Source of the DNA: JAFGPS01 sp964628465
Lineage (GTDB): Bacteria; Planctomycetota; Phycisphaerae; Sedimentisphaerales; Anaerobacaceae
Length of the DNA: 64,000 nt
Assembly (NCBI GenBank): GCA_964628465.1
Contig: CAZVOA010000004.1
Location: 158,473 to 222,472, forward strand
Direction: 5' to 3'
Shown here: positions 34,057-44,304 of the stretch, one piece after another
Layout of the letters: each line of letters opens with the position of its first letter
Position numbering within the stretch: the stretch's first letter is position 1
Notes under the pieces: model-generated
The model's input: only the letters and a program-made list of their open reading frames with translations
Database searches by the model: none
Told to the model about the DNA's origin: nothing
Translations under genes and position numbers: made by a program

Positions 34057-36891
34057 TTATACTTTCGGCAGATAGATGTAGATACCAAGAATATCTGCCG
34101 GCAGTTTTGGCTGAACTTCAAACCGAAGTCCTTTTGCCTGTGCAGCCGTTCTTACACGTCGATGGGCATCAAGAAGTTTTTCGCCGTTTTCTACTGCTAT
34201 TTGTTCTATATGTTTATTTACTAAATCAATCTCTGAGATAATGTTCCGGATACAGTCTGCAGCAAGATTACTGTCAATATTCGCTTCGGGACGTAAATTT
34301 AACAGGGATTCAATTGTTGATTCTTCAAGCCATTTTCCATCTGAGGGGAATCCCTCAAGGCCAAGAAGTTTGCAATCTTCGGCCAGAAGAGGATACTGCT
34401 GACCTTCTTTTGTGGTAACAATATGGTATCTAAAACGCACAAGAAGTACCGTTGACATTTGCTTAACTGCTGATGTTCGTATAACACCGCATCTTTTCGC
34501 AACTGAATCTTCAAGGCCGTCTAGAGCACCATTTGTAACATAATTTGCCAATGCTTCCACTATTGGGTGAGTTCTCGTCAAATAGATAGTACTTTCAGAT
34601 ACAGGTAATTCAAAACGAACATTGAATTTATCTTTTAGCTTACTATATGATGCCTGTAAGTAATCTTTTAACGAACGGGGACAATTTGTGATGTCTATTT
34701 CGTAGAGTTTATCCGATTGCTCCGAGATTATACCGCCGCATGTCGAAATAGCGTTTTGCAGAAATCTGCAAACGTTTGTGCCGATTCCGATAGCTCTTTG
34801 CATTTCTTTAAGTTCTTTTTCCACTTCATCTGTTTTAATCGTTTCCTGGGCGAACAAGGTACGTGACCTTTTTTCTTTTTCAGTTGCATTGTCCCATCTG
34901 GCATAAAGGTCTTCTTTTTTTGGCTTAAAGTATTCTTCAAAGCCGGGCAGAAACTGGTCAATATTTCCACTCTTTTCACGCAAAAGTAAACCTTCAAAGA
35001 TGGCCTCAACAACTGAATTGCTGTCAACGGGTACAGGAACTGAAATGCCAAGACTGCTTCTAATTGTCTTGTGTTTGCGAATAAGTACATCAAGAACGAT
35101 ACCATCTATTTGATTGTCAGTACCATAATAAGTCATTACTCGAATATCAGTTTTTTTCTGGCCGTATCGATCAACGCGGCCTTCACGTTGTTCGTGTCGT
35201 GTCGGATTCCATGAAAGATCATAATGCATAACAGCATCAAAATGTTCCTGTAAGTTAATACCCTCGCTTAGACAATCGGTACAAACTAAGACACGCTTAG
35301 GATTCTCTGCTAATTGCTGTATGCGTTTCTCACGTTCAACAGGAGGAAGATTACCTGTTATGCACATCACTTCGACACCTCTGAGATTCTGACGCAGGTA
35401 TTCAGCTACATATTCAGCAGTGGGAATAAAGCGACAGAATACAATGGGCCTGAAACTCTCGCTAAGCAAGGTTTTTATAATAGTAACGGCTTTTTGTATT
35501 TTATTATCTTTATCGCCGCAGAGTTTGTCTGCTTCTCTGGCAAATCCAAGTAATTTGCGGCGAGTAGAAGATTCGGATAAGTCTTGTTCTTCAATATCGC
35601 AGCCGGGAGTCATGTCCATAAACTCGGCTTGCTCATCATCGCTGAGATCTAAAACAGTTCGTTCTCCAATTCTATCAGCTTCTTGTGCTGAATCAGAATC
35701 AGCTACAGATGCTCTATTTCGTAATGTTGCCGCTGCCGCTGCCGGGCTGGATGCCAGTGACCTAAGCAAAGCAAGGGCAGACCACCAACGAACCCTTTGT
35801 TTGTGCCTTTGACCTGTCTCGTCTATAACGGTTTCTCTGGCATAGCTTAGAATTTTATTGAATAAACGCTTATAATCGTCAGATAGTTGATAGGTCTCTT
35901 CGGCTTCATGCCTGGTTGGAAATTCCGTGTCTGTTTGCATGAAATGACGAATGTCCGCTCTTCTTCTTTGGACAAAGTATTGAGCCAAATTTCTTCTCAA
36001 ATTGATATTTTCTTTTCCAGCAAGTTCTTCCGGTAAATCTTGAAATTCAGAATTTAAAAATGACAAAAGAGAACGAAAAGCATCTTCCTTACCGCTGTGC
36101 GGAGTTGCCGTAACAAAGAGCATGTGGCGATTCTCATCCTTGCAAAGTCCCTTGACGAGTTCGTATCTTTGATGTTTAGCTCCTCTTCCAGCACCTCCAA
36201 AGGCACAACTATGTGCTTCGTCGATAATAACCATTTCAGGGCAAGCACGAAGGAAATCATCTCTGCGTCTGTCCGCCTTTATGAAATCTGTTGAGACTAT
36301 CACATGAGGATACACATCAAACAAGGATTGGCCAGGTACGCATCTTTTTTCCAACCGTGTCGCGGTACTTGAAAGAACTAATTCTGTTTCAATGTGGAAT
36401 TTATCTCTGAATTCAGATTGCCACTGTTCCGCAAGCTGAGGGGGACAGAGCACAGCAAAACGCTGAATCTCACCTCTATCGAGCAATTCCTTGACGATTA
36501 AAGCTGCTTCAATTGTTTTTCCAATTCCAACATCGTCTGCTATGAGTAAACGTACCGGGTCTAATTTCAAGGCCATGAGCAAGGGGACAAGCTGGTAAGG
36601 CCGCGGTTCAACCGCAATCCTGGCAAATGATCTAAATGGACCAGCACTGCTGCGAAAACCAAGCCTGAGAGAATCTCGTAAAAGACTGCAAGATTGATAA
36701 TCACCAAGGATCTCAGGATCCGGTAATTGAAAGCTTGCTGCATCAACTTTTTCAAGAGTCGTACATATTCCTGTAATTTCATCATCACAACCACCCAGTG
36801 GGCGCAGCACGAGCAGGTCTTGTGTTGATTCCGGTAGAACAACCCACTCTCTATCTCTGGCTTTTACAAGTGAACCAATAGCAAAACTCAT
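34057..36891 (-). CDS. SNF2-type helicase, DISARM DrmD-like
   Basis: A 944-aa helicase from the ATG at 36891, chosen because it overlaps the upstream stop as ATGA; the longer reading would overlap by 52 bp. The SF2 core shows LLIADDVGIGKTIEAALI (motif I), VIIDEAHSCAFGGAG (motif II), FVTATPHSG (III) and HEQREGRVDRYGQ (VI), the RapA/SNF2-like set. The C-terminal ~350 residues are family-specific. In DISARM, DrmD is an SNF2-type protein next to the adenine methylase; the same pairing is seen here. Confidence 0.87.
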   Translation of the reverse strand: MSFAIGSLVKARDREWVVLPESTQDLLVLRPLGGCDDEITGICTTLEKVDAASFQLPDPEILGDYQSCSLLRDSLRLGFRSSAGPFRSFARIAVEPRPYQLVPLLMALKLDPVRLLIADDVGIGKTIEAALIVKELLDRGEIQRFAVLCPPQLAEQWQSEFRDKFHIETELVLSSTATRLEKRCVPGQSLFDVYPHVIVSTDFIKADRRRDDFLRACPEMVIIDEAHSCAFGGAGRGAKHQRYELVKGLCKDENRHMLFVTATPHSGKEDAFRSLLSFLNSEFQDLPEELAGKENINLRRNLAQYFVQRRRADIRHFMQTDTEFPTRHEAEETYQLSDDYKRLFNKILSYARETVIDETGQRHKQRVRWWSALALLRSLASSPAAAAATLRNRASVADSDSAQEADRIGERTVLDLSDDEQAEFMDMTPGCDIEEQDLSESSTRRKLLGFAREADKLCGDKDNKIQKAVTIIKTLLSESFRPIVFCRFIPTAEYVAEYLRQNLRGVEVMCITGNLPPVEREKRIQQLAENPKRVLVCTDCLSEGINLQEHFDAVMHYDLSWNPTRHEQREGRVDRYGQKKTDIRVMTYYGTDNQIDGIVLDVLIRKHKTIRSSLGISVPVPVDSNSVVEAIFEGLLLREKSGNIDQFLPGFEEYFKPKKEDLYARWDNATEKEKRSRTLFAQETIKTDEVEKELKEMQRAIGIGTNVCRFLQNAISTCGGIISEQSDKLYEIDITNCPRSLKDYLQASYSKLKDKFNVRFELPVSESTIYLTRTHPIVEALANYVTNGALDGLEDSVAKRCGVIRTSAVKQMSTVLLVRFRYHIVTTKEGQQYPLLAEDCKLLGLEGFPSDGKWLEESTIESLLNLRPEANIDSNLAADCIRNIISEIDLVNKHIEQIAVENGEKLLDAHRRVRTAAQAKGLRFEVQPKLPADILGIYIYLPKV

Positions 36892-39800
36892 TCTATTCTC
36901 CCGAATACATTCGGATATTTTGAAACAACTTCCTTCCAATTATCCTTATGGTTGAATCTGACAACAGAATATCCGGAAGCCCTCATCTTTCTTTCTTGTT
37001 GCATGTCACGCTCTTGCCTATCAGGATATTCATGTGGCGGACCGTCAACATATACTGCCAGTGTATGTTGTTCATAATAGAAATCCGGTCTTGTCTGACA
37101 TGATTCTATATACTTTTGAGGATGTGATGGCAGATTAAGATTGTACTTTTCCAAAAACCTTATCCAGTCTTTTTCCAATTCTGATTCACATCTATTCAGC
37201 AGCATTTTGAGGTGACCTCCACGACTCTTCAAAACTGGGCTCTGTTTGAGATTTGCATTTGAAATATCAAGAAGAACATCCCTTATTAATTTGCGGTCTA
37301 ACAAGCTATGTATTCTCTGATTGCTGTAACTCATCAGGCAATCATAACAGGCAGCTTCACATACTTCTTTAGCGGCCACAGATTTCTCAAGATCTTCCCC
37401 TGTATCAGGATTAAAATGGCAAATCTCTAATGCTTTTCGGGCAACTTGCGAGAACGCATGAGAATCATCTAAAAACCTTCGCAGCACTCCTGCACCACCT
37501 TCTGCTGATTCATAGATGAGTATCTGCTTGAAATTATCCATATCGGGTAATGGTTCTGCTGACAGTTCACTATCTTCCAACTGAAACTCAGCCTGTATAG
37601 CATTCTTTAGGGCGGATTGCAGAGAGGCAACCTGTTCGGCTGAAAGCGGGAAGGATGGTTCATATAACAAGCAGTTGCGCCTGTCTTCAACATATGGTAT
37701 TACCACCTTTTGGTTCTGACTCATCGGGTCATCAGGATCATCCTGCATTTGTTCGTTTTTCGCCCAGTAACCACGTTCAAAGTCAAGTGTATATCCATAC
37801 TGATTTTTATTTTTTCGACGTGACCAGCCAAGATTTATCCTGTATAGAGTTGCCGTGTGTGCGTAATAAATCTTTGCTATGTTTTCTCCCTCTTTGTTAG
37901 TTAACGAGGCTTCTCTGCATATTGGATACCCATTCTTCCGTGCAAAACTGAAACCGGTCCGTATTTCGTACCCCATCCTGAATCGTTCTTCTTCATCTGA
38001 ATTAATACGCTGCCGCCTTCTTGTGGAAACATTTTCCATGCGAAACAGGTTTCTATAAGTAACTTGCAGTTCTTCACCACACCTCTCACAAATATCAGGC
38101 TTGTCAATTTCTTTTTCATGGTAGATATATCCACAACGGTGACATTGTTTAATGTAATGAATAACTGGGCCATCTTCAGTAACAGGCAGGATGACCCTAT
38201 TAATTTGATATTGGGAGCCTTCATGATATACGATGGCTCGTGGCCCAAACTCAGATATTGCAAGGAAACGAGGTCTTGAAAGGAATTCGTCATCATTCGT
38301 TTTGCCTCTTCTACCTGGTATGTACGCCGATAGTGGAAGTCGTGGAAAACTGTAGCCTGGTAGAAATCCTTCACTGGCAAAGTAACGATAACTATAGAAG
38401 TCTGATATATAGGTGCTTTTTGGGTTTATTAGGAGATCCAACTGTGCCTTTGCTTCTCTTCTTAATCTTTCAGCGGTTCGCTTCTCCTCTTCACTTCTGG
38501 AGGCATCTATCGTTATTTTATGTTGTTCATTTGCCTGACTTAATGCCGCCCGATAAAGAGAACGCCATCTTTCACAAGCCTGATCAAATTCTTTTGCTAT
38601 TGTGGTGAAGACTTCATCAAGCCACGAATCACTATACCAATCTGAAAGGTCAAGTTCTGTAGCAATGGTCTTGAGTACTCTCTCTGCTCTTATCTTTGCT
38701 TTCTCAATTACTGCTTTGTTATGTACCGCATCACGGATATCATCCTTGAGGACCAAGCTTGGAAGTTCCCCTTTGACTTCAAGAATATCACAGAGTGTAT
38801 TGCCAAGAGATTGGCGCAACTCTTCAAGCCAAATAGCATGAATGTGAGATCTGACTAGTTCCTGGTTCGCCAGATCCAGCCTCGGAGTGACTACGGCACC
38901 TGCTACCATTAATTCCGGCCTTCTGAAGAAGTACTGGTCATGGGGGCTTCCCAAAGCACTATAAGCAAATACAAGTGCAGGCTGACCGCTTCTACCAGCG
39001 CGACCGCTTCTTTGAGCATAGTTTGCCGGGGTAGGAGGTATATTCCGCATATTAACAACATTTAGTTCAGAGATGTCTACACCTAATTCCATGGTCGGAG
39101 AACAGTAAAGAATCGGTAACTCTGCTGTACGGAAGGCATTCTCTCTTTCAATTCGAAGTTCTGCAGCTACCTGAGCGGTATGTTCTTTGGCAAATATACC
39201 TACCGTTTGCAATGCGGTATTTTTATAATAATCTACAAAGAAGTTATTAGGTTCTGCTTTGAGTTCCGATTCATTCGGTACAGAAATCGGATCATGAAAT
39301 GTTCTTGTTCCATCACCTGCTTTCCATATCATAGCTCCAGCTTTAATCTGATACCCAGGCACCTTACCTTCAATATCGGCATTGCTCACAACAGAGACAA
39401 TCCCTGCCAATCGTAAAGTTTTTAAAAGATCCTGGATAATTTTTTGTTTATCCTCAGGTGTTAATTTGTCATTGTAATCCAAAAAAGTTCCTGCGGCTGC
39501 AAGATACTGACCAAAACCACCTCTTGAAGAAAGATATACACTATCCGGTGCAGATTGCTGAGGTCTCGAACAAGGATAAAGAATTGTAGCGTTTTCCAGT
39601 TTTTCATCTTCATCAATATTCCATGGTTCTTTGAGCCATTGATTGCATCGAAGTTTTAGTCTCTCTTGAAATTCAGGATCTAAATATTCAACGAGAATAG
39701 CAAGCTCTCTTCTCATATAATCCAGTAATGTCTGAGATACTTTCTGTCGGACAGTAGCGTTTGCTGTAGAAAGTGCTGGATGCAAACTCTCCCAATCTTG

Positions 39801-42074
39801 ATTTTCTCTACACAACTCATTTAATGACGAGTATTCAATATTTAGAAGACCACACTGTTCAAGGTTTGGGGCAGTAATCCTCCAGCCTCTCTGAAGGTCT
39901 CTGTAGATACGATAACCTATGACATCACGAAAAGTCCTTTCTGTGTCATCTTTTTGTCGATATCTAACAACTGGATCCTGTGCATAATTTGCAATGCTAA
40001 ATGTCTCAATGCTATGTAGCACTCTGAAAATCTTCTGGGTCAATTCATCATCTCGTAAACCATCAGCACCTGAGTCTGCTGCCGCCTTACAAATAGCAGA
40101 TCTTAAAAGCCCGATTTCAACAAAATCATTGAAATGTCCCGCCTGAAGGGAAGCATCCTGTCTATTGTCCGTAAAACTCAATAATTTTCTGGCTTTGGGA
40201 CTAATAGTTTCCTCTTTACGAAGTTGCCTAACTGAAGATAAACTCATTATAGTAGTTGCAGTACTTCTACCCTCTGAACCAAGTGTTCCCACTTTACCAA
40301 AGTCGGACCTCGACCAGGAACCATAAGCGACTCCACAATGGGGGCAGAACCTAAAGCGATCAGGTACATAAGCCAATTTTTGACCTTCTTCTTCGTGTAA
40401 GCATTCTATGCCATTAGCGGTTACATATATGTTGTAAGGAAGATGTTTTATCCTGTTGGCACGTATTTTTATAACACCGTTTTTCTCTTCTAACCAGGCA
40501 TCCGGTACTCTTGATACCATTTCATCCCGATCATCAGGCCATGGCTTTTCTGTACTCAAATATAGAAATCCAGGTTCACTGTTTTGATCTGAGAAACGAT
40601 CATTTATATCTCTGGGCTCAAAACTAATTCTCTCTGTATCTTTGTCTTGGTGGCATCTTACCGCATAAAACTCATGGCCACACTCTCTGCAAAAAACCAA
40701 AGGCAATAATATTTTATTCCTGTCCCCTGGAATGTATTTTTGTCCATGTACAGTTATATACCTCTCGGATTCTTCTTCAATTGAAGCGTATACAGTGTCC
40801 CCTCTGCTGACAAATTGATGCAATTTAAATGCAAATATAGGGAACATGTTATCCGGATTCTTAATTCTATATCCTGCAAGGAGGCATTCTTTAATTTTGT
40901 CTGCACATAGGTTCAAATCGAGAGATGTGATTTGACTGAGGGTCATTGCTGCCCCGTTATCTCCATAAATTGTTCTTGGTTCTGCTCTTTCTAATCTTCC
41001 AGATTCTTCTGAGTATTTAATGCCAAATACATTTTCAATCCAGACTGCAAGAGGATTTGATGCAAAATCAGTAAAAGAGATTGAATCGAATAAATCATTT
41101 TGCACGACAGATTTCAGTTTTGTATGAAAGTCTGTATCTTTTATGTCACAGTCAATAGTTACCTTTGTTAAAGTCTCTCCTACGATATTTGCTGGCTTAA
41201 ATTCAGTCCCAAAGAATTTCGATGCCATTTCAGATATTTCTTGTTGCTGTTGATGATATGTACCCGGTCCTGCTAATGTTGCGCTTGTACCTACGCATTG
41301 AATTCGATCCGATTTCAAAGTATCTTTAAGCCTTCGTATCAACATTGCAACGTCAGCTCCCTGGCGACCTCGATAAGTATGCAATTCATCAAGAACTAAA
41401 AATTCTAAATTATCCGCAGCTTTTATAATACTCTTATCATTCGTTCTCGTTAAAATGAGCTCAAGCATCATGTAGTTTGTCAATAAAATATCAGGAGGAT
41501 TATTCTGAAGATATTCCCTTTCCTCCTGTGACTCTTGTCCGGTATACCTCCCAAATGTTACAGGCTCTTTATTTTCAGGAAATCCCAGTTTCAGGAACTT
41601 GCTTAATTCGCCATGCTGACTATTCGCCAAAGCATTCATAGGATAAACTACAATTGCTTTAATTCCATTTCTGCTTCCCTTGTGCAGTACTCTATCAACA
41701 ATTGGGATTATATAGGAAAGACTTTTACCAGAGCCAGTACCAGTTGTAAGAATGTAATTTTCGCCTGCACATGCGATACGAATAGCATCTTCTTGATGCT
41801 TATGTGTCCTTAAAGACTTGTCTTCCTTATCTCCCTTGATACGAAATATTTTGCAGCATTCTGGATGAAGGATTCCCTCTTCAACAAGCTCGTCAATCCA
41901 TTTGCCTTTTTCAAACGAAGGATTCAATTGAATTAAAGGTTCAGGCCAGAGTAATCCTTGGTTGAATTCCTCCTGAACTTTACTCTTTATTCGCTCATCT
42001 CTAATGTTTATGAAACTATTTACATATCTTTCATAATCTCTTATTAGTTCATTCCTGAGCTTAAATACATCCAT
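36888..42074 (-). CDS. Giant DEAD/DEAH helicase with DUF1998 region and C-terminal Vsr/DUF559-like nuclease domain
   Basis: A 1,728-aa protein and the first gene of the defence operon. Motif I is TTGTGSGKS (~112-120), motif II LVLDELHTYRGRQG (~226), and motif VI-like YAQRSGRAGRSGQP follows much later because of a long insert with Cys pairs (CRECGHEFY, CPHCG). A second zinc-like site is CHRCGYIYHEK then CERCG. The Cys-rich CEAACYDCLMSYSNQ (~1576) is the DUF1998 signature. The last ~100 residues form a Vsr/DUF559-type nuclease fold: RPDFYYEQHTLAVYVDGPPH, then VVRF. DISARM has helicase (DrmA) and DUF1998 (DrmB) as separate genes; here they are one chain with an added nuclease. Confidence 0.88.
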   Translation of the reverse strand: MDVFKLRNELIRDYERYVNSFINIRDERIKSKVQEEFNQGLLWPEPLIQLNPSFEKGKWIDELVEEGILHPECCKIFRIKGDKEDKSLRTHKHQEDAIRIACAGENYILTTGTGSGKSLSYIIPIVDRVLHKGSRNGIKAIVVYPMNALANSQHGELSKFLKLGFPENKEPVTFGRYTGQESQEEREYLQNNPPDILLTNYMMLELILTRTNDKSIIKAADNLEFLVLDELHTYRGRQGADVAMLIRRLKDTLKSDRIQCVGTSATLAGPGTYHQQQQEISEMASKFFGTEFKPANIVGETLTKVTIDCDIKDTDFHTKLKSVVQNDLFDSISFTDFASNPLAVWIENVFGIKYSEESGRLERAEPRTIYGDNGAAMTLSQITSLDLNLCADKIKECLLAGYRIKNPDNMFPIFAFKLHQFVSRGDTVYASIEEESERYITVHGQKYIPGDRNKILLPLVFCRECGHEFYAVRCHQDKDTERISFEPRDINDRFSDQNSEPGFLYLSTEKPWPDDRDEMVSRVPDAWLEEKNGVIKIRANRIKHLPYNIYVTANGIECLHEEEGQKLAYVPDRFRFCPHCGVAYGSWSRSDFGKVGTLGSEGRSTATTIMSLSSVRQLRKEETISPKARKLLSFTDNRQDASLQAGHFNDFVEIGLLRSAICKAAADSGADGLRDDELTQKIFRVLHSIETFSIANYAQDPVVRYRQKDDTERTFRDVIGYRIYRDLQRGWRITAPNLEQCGLLNIEYSSLNELCRENQDWESLHPALSTANATVRQKVSQTLLDYMRRELAILVEYLDPEFQERLKLRCNQWLKEPWNIDEDEKLENATILYPCSRPQQSAPDSVYLSSRGGFGQYLAAAGTFLDYNDKLTPEDKQKIIQDLLKTLRLAGIVSVVSNADIEGKVPGYQIKAGAMIWKAGDGTRTFHDPISVPNESELKAEPNNFFVDYYKNTALQTVGIFAKEHTAQVAAELRIERENAFRTAELPILYCSPTMELGVDISELNVVNMRNIPPTPANYAQRSGRAGRSGQPALVFAYSALGSPHDQYFFRRPELMVAGAVVTPRLDLANQELVRSHIHAIWLEELRQSLGNTLCDILEVKGELPSLVLKDDIRDAVHNKAVIEKAKIRAERVLKTIATELDLSDWYSDSWLDEVFTTIAKEFDQACERWRSLYRAALSQANEQHKITIDASRSEEEKRTAERLRREAKAQLDLLINPKSTYISDFYSYRYFASEGFLPGYSFPRLPLSAYIPGRRGKTNDDEFLSRPRFLAISEFGPRAIVYHEGSQYQINRVILPVTEDGPVIHYIKQCHRCGYIYHEKEIDKPDICERCGEELQVTYRNLFRMENVSTRRRQRINSDEEERFRMGYEIRTGFSFARKNGYPICREASLTNKEGENIAKIYYAHTATLYRINLGWSRRKNKNQYGYTLDFERGYWAKNEQMQDDPDDPMSQNQKVVIPYVEDRRNCLLYEPSFPLSAEQVASLQSALKNAIQAEFQLEDSELSAEPLPDMDNFKQILIYESAEGGAGVLRRFLDDSHAFSQVARKALEICHFNPDTGEDLEKSVAAKEVCEAACYDCLMSYSNQRIHSLLDRKLIRDVLLDISNANLKQSPVLKSRGGHLKMLLNRCESELEKDWIRFLEKYNLNLPSHPQKYIESCQTRPDFYYEQHTLAVYVDGPPHEYPDRQERDMQQERKMRASGYSVVRFNHKDNWKEVVSKYPNVFGRIE

Positions 42075-42229
42075 ATCAAGATTCCTCTTATACTTTGGAT
42101 AGGCATCTCATAAACGTTTTGTAACCTTAAAATACCTATTGACTATATTCTGCCAGATAGTTTTTCACCATATCTTAAATCTCCAAAGATTCCATATTCG
42201 CTAAACGACCCGCGAAAATAGCCAAAATG

Positions 42230-42514
42230 TCAGTCAGTAGCGAACTCAGCCCTGAGCTGGTTTTCGGCTTCATGCCAGTTCCGCTCGTCTTCTCCGGATT
42301 TACAGCCGCGATGTTGCCAGATAATCTTCGCTCTCTCCGCAATCTGCTCATATGTTAGTAACTTTTCCGGCTTGAAAAGATTGACTATCGGATTACTGGC
42401 AGTGTCTTTGTGTTCACCCACACCTTTAATTCTTTGGACTTTAGACCTTGCAGTTTCTATCATGTTAAGAGGGCTATCATTATTACTTTTTGGACTAACT
42501 TTGTTTTTCGCCAT
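42230..42514 (-). CDS. DUF2934 domain protein
   Basis: A 94-aa protein from the ATG at 42514, which has GAGGTG upstream; an earlier in-frame start lacks one. The C-terminal half matches DUF2934 (EQIAERAKIIWQHRGCKSG then NWHEAENQL), a short helical domain of unknown function common in Planctomycetota and Proteobacteria. It lies 155 bp upstream of the giant helicase and could be co-transcribed with it. Confidence 0.75.
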   Translation of the reverse strand: MAKNKVSPKSNNDSPLNMIETARSKVQRIKGVGEHKDTASNPIVNLFKPEKLLTYEQIAERAKIIWQHRGCKSGEDERNWHEAENQLRAEFATD

Positions 42515-42608
42515 AGTATTACACCTCAATTTAAGTTGACGCACTTCTCACAAACAAGGCTAAAATAGCACTCCTAATGAACAAAATCAAGCTTTTAAAG
42601 TGAAAAAA

Positions 42609-42861
42609 GGGGATAGTGTATAGCATTTCTTCTGCCTCTTGTATTCAGAGTTCTGTATTCTTGTTAGTTTCTCTATATAAGGCTACTTTCGAGGCAAAAA
42701 TGTTGTCTATAAAATCCCAAAAAATTAATATTTTTTTTCATTTTCTTATCATATTGACATTTCCAGCATGAAAAGATACTTTATAAATATGAACTTATTT
42801 TTCCACGCCCCTGTGATATATCTCGCTTTTTCCTCTCCCTCCGCACACAGGGGCTTTTTTT
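42609..42861 (+). ncRNA. Structured repeat copy A, ending in a long-loop terminator hairpin
   Basis: About 250 bp in an otherwise empty stretch (42545-43174). It shares three blocks with copy B: GGGGATAG at 42609; GAGGCAAAAAT plus CTATAAAATCCC around 42691-42718; and the hairpin with loop CTCGCTTTTTCCTCTCCCTC. The order is the same in both. A 5-bp stem GCCTC (42634)/GAGGC (42691) is possible in this copy. It may be a small RNA or a decayed element; the strand is inferred from the terminal T-run. Confidence 0.5.
42807..42861 (+). terminator. Long-loop terminator hairpin of repeat A
   Basis: Stem GCCCCTGTG (42807-42815) pairs perfectly with CACAGGGGC (42846-42854), enclosing a 30-nt pyrimidine-rich loop, and is followed by seven T. 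The loop is almost identical to that in copy B. Confidence 0.7.
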
Positions 42862-43174
42862 ATAGCAATTTCTTGTTGAATATTGAAACTAACTTGACAT
42901 TAGGATACTTCACCTATGACTCATATTTCCTATTAGAACGATTATTTTGGTACTCAAATAGCCTGATTTTGAAAATATTTCACCTTTAACGATTTAGCCA
43001 TTTTTTCAGGATCGCTTACGCAGGGGAATCCCTGATTTTTCCTTATATTCTTCACATTAGTGACTAAAAGCTAAATTGAACCTCTTAAAAATACCCAGAA
43101 AAATCGTGGAAAGGTGATAGTTTTAATTATAAAATCCTGTTGATAGTATTATTCTGATTGAACAGTGGATAAAA

Positions 43175-43582
43175 ATGAATGACGATATAGATTCTATCAG
43201 TAGAATAGCTCTGGATTATGGATGTAAGTCCTGCGGCACTCATACAGACAAATTTTACTTTCTAGATTATTACATCCTTCCTTCCAGACTGGTCAGAAAA
43301 CGACATCGCGATAAGAACAGATGTGCAGTGTACTGTTGTTCCTGCTATGAGACTAATGAAGAATTAGATATTGAAATCGATGGTAAACCATTAACTGTCA
43401 ACAAATCAAAAACACCAGATTTAAATAACCTGCGATGTTTCATATGTGGTTCAGAAATACTTAACAGCTCACTATATGGACAAATAACTATGCTTCTTCT
43501 GATGAGTGGCTCCGGCATTGAGAGCAAGCCATTGGCTTTTCTGTGTAGCAATTGTGTTGAAAATTGTACTATAGAACTCTGA
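43175..43582 (+). CDS. Small cysteine-rich (zinc-ribbon-like) protein, unknown
   Basis: A 135-aa protein with at least four Cys pairs: CKSCG, CCSCYE, CFICG and CSNC, likely two zinc-binding units. The central part (ELDIEIDGKPLTVNKSKTPD) has no known fold. It follows repeat A and lies alone on the + strand. The ribosome site is weak. Function not recognised. Confidence 0.5.
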   Translation: MNDDIDSISRIALDYGCKSCGTHTDKFYFLDYYILPSRLVRKRHRDKNRCAVYCCSCYETNEELDIEIDGKPLTVNKSKTPDLNNLRCFICGSEILNSSLYGQITMLLLMSGSGIESKPLAFLCSNCVENCTIEL

Positions 43583-43761
43583 GAATTAGAGTTCTTAAAC
43601 AAATTGATTCCGTTGACACAGGATTTATCTCTCTACCTCTTTAGAAGAAGTCAATAAAAGACTTTACAATTTTTCGGCAGGCAGAGACAATTTTTTATCG
43701 ACAATGAATGTTTAATCTACTGTTTATACTTAAATAGCAAAGCATTTTGCCCTATTCCTTC

Positions 43762-43790
43762 TTGACAATCGTGTTGAAAACTCATATAGA
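43762..43790 (+). promoter_or_regulatory. Sigma70-type promoter for the HU gene
   Basis: TTGACA at 43762-43767 and TATAGA at 43785-43790 are separated by exactly 17 bp, about 90 bp upstream of the HU start codon. AAGGAG at about 43863 is the ribosome site. Confidence 0.55.
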
Positions 43791-43877
43791 TACTCAGAGT
43801 TTTCACTGTTAGCTTAGTGAATTTATATATTTGGTTATTGTTTTATTTATTCTATCAATGTAAGGAGACAATGATTT

Positions 43878-44210
43878 ATGGCAACTAAAATGGCAGCTAA
43901 ATCATCTGTAAAGGTGATGAATAAGAGTGAAGTAGTTTCCGGGATTGCCGATGTGACTGAACTAACTAAAAAACAGGTTAGTTCTGTATTTGAAGCTATG
44001 ACAGATCAAATTAAAAAGAGCCTTGGCCGCAACGGTGCAGGCGCTTACATGATTCCAGGGCTTATGAAGATTGTTATAGTGAAAAAACCTGCTGTCAAAG
44101 CCCACAAGGGTATAAATCCTTTCACAAAGGAAGAAACTATGTTCAAAGCCAAGCCCGCAAGGAATGTCGTAAAGATTCGACCGCTGAAGAACCTCAAGGA
44201 TATGGTTTAA
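43878..44210 (+). CDS. HU-family DNA-binding protein
   Basis: A 110-aa nucleoid-type protein. NKSEVVSGIADVTELTKKQV begins the HU helical body, GLMKIVIVKKP and GINPFTKEETMFKAKPARN cover the beta-arm, and KIRPLKNLKDMV is the C-terminal end. A basic N-terminal extension precedes the domain. The PFT replaces the usual NPQT arm tip, as I recall from planctomycete HU proteins. It bends or coats DNA non-specifically. Confidence 0.9.
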   Translation: MATKMAAKSSVKVMNKSEVVSGIADVTELTKKQVSSVFEAMTDQIKKSLGRNGAGAYMIPGLMKIVIVKKPAVKAHKGINPFTKEETMFKAKPARNVVKIRPLKNLKDMV

Positions 44211-44304
44211 TTCTTAAAGCTGACTTCGACAATAAAATAAATATTCATATAAAGTGAAGTATCTTTTTAAAAAGATTATTCATAAATTTATTAAAAGGAT
44301 CTTT

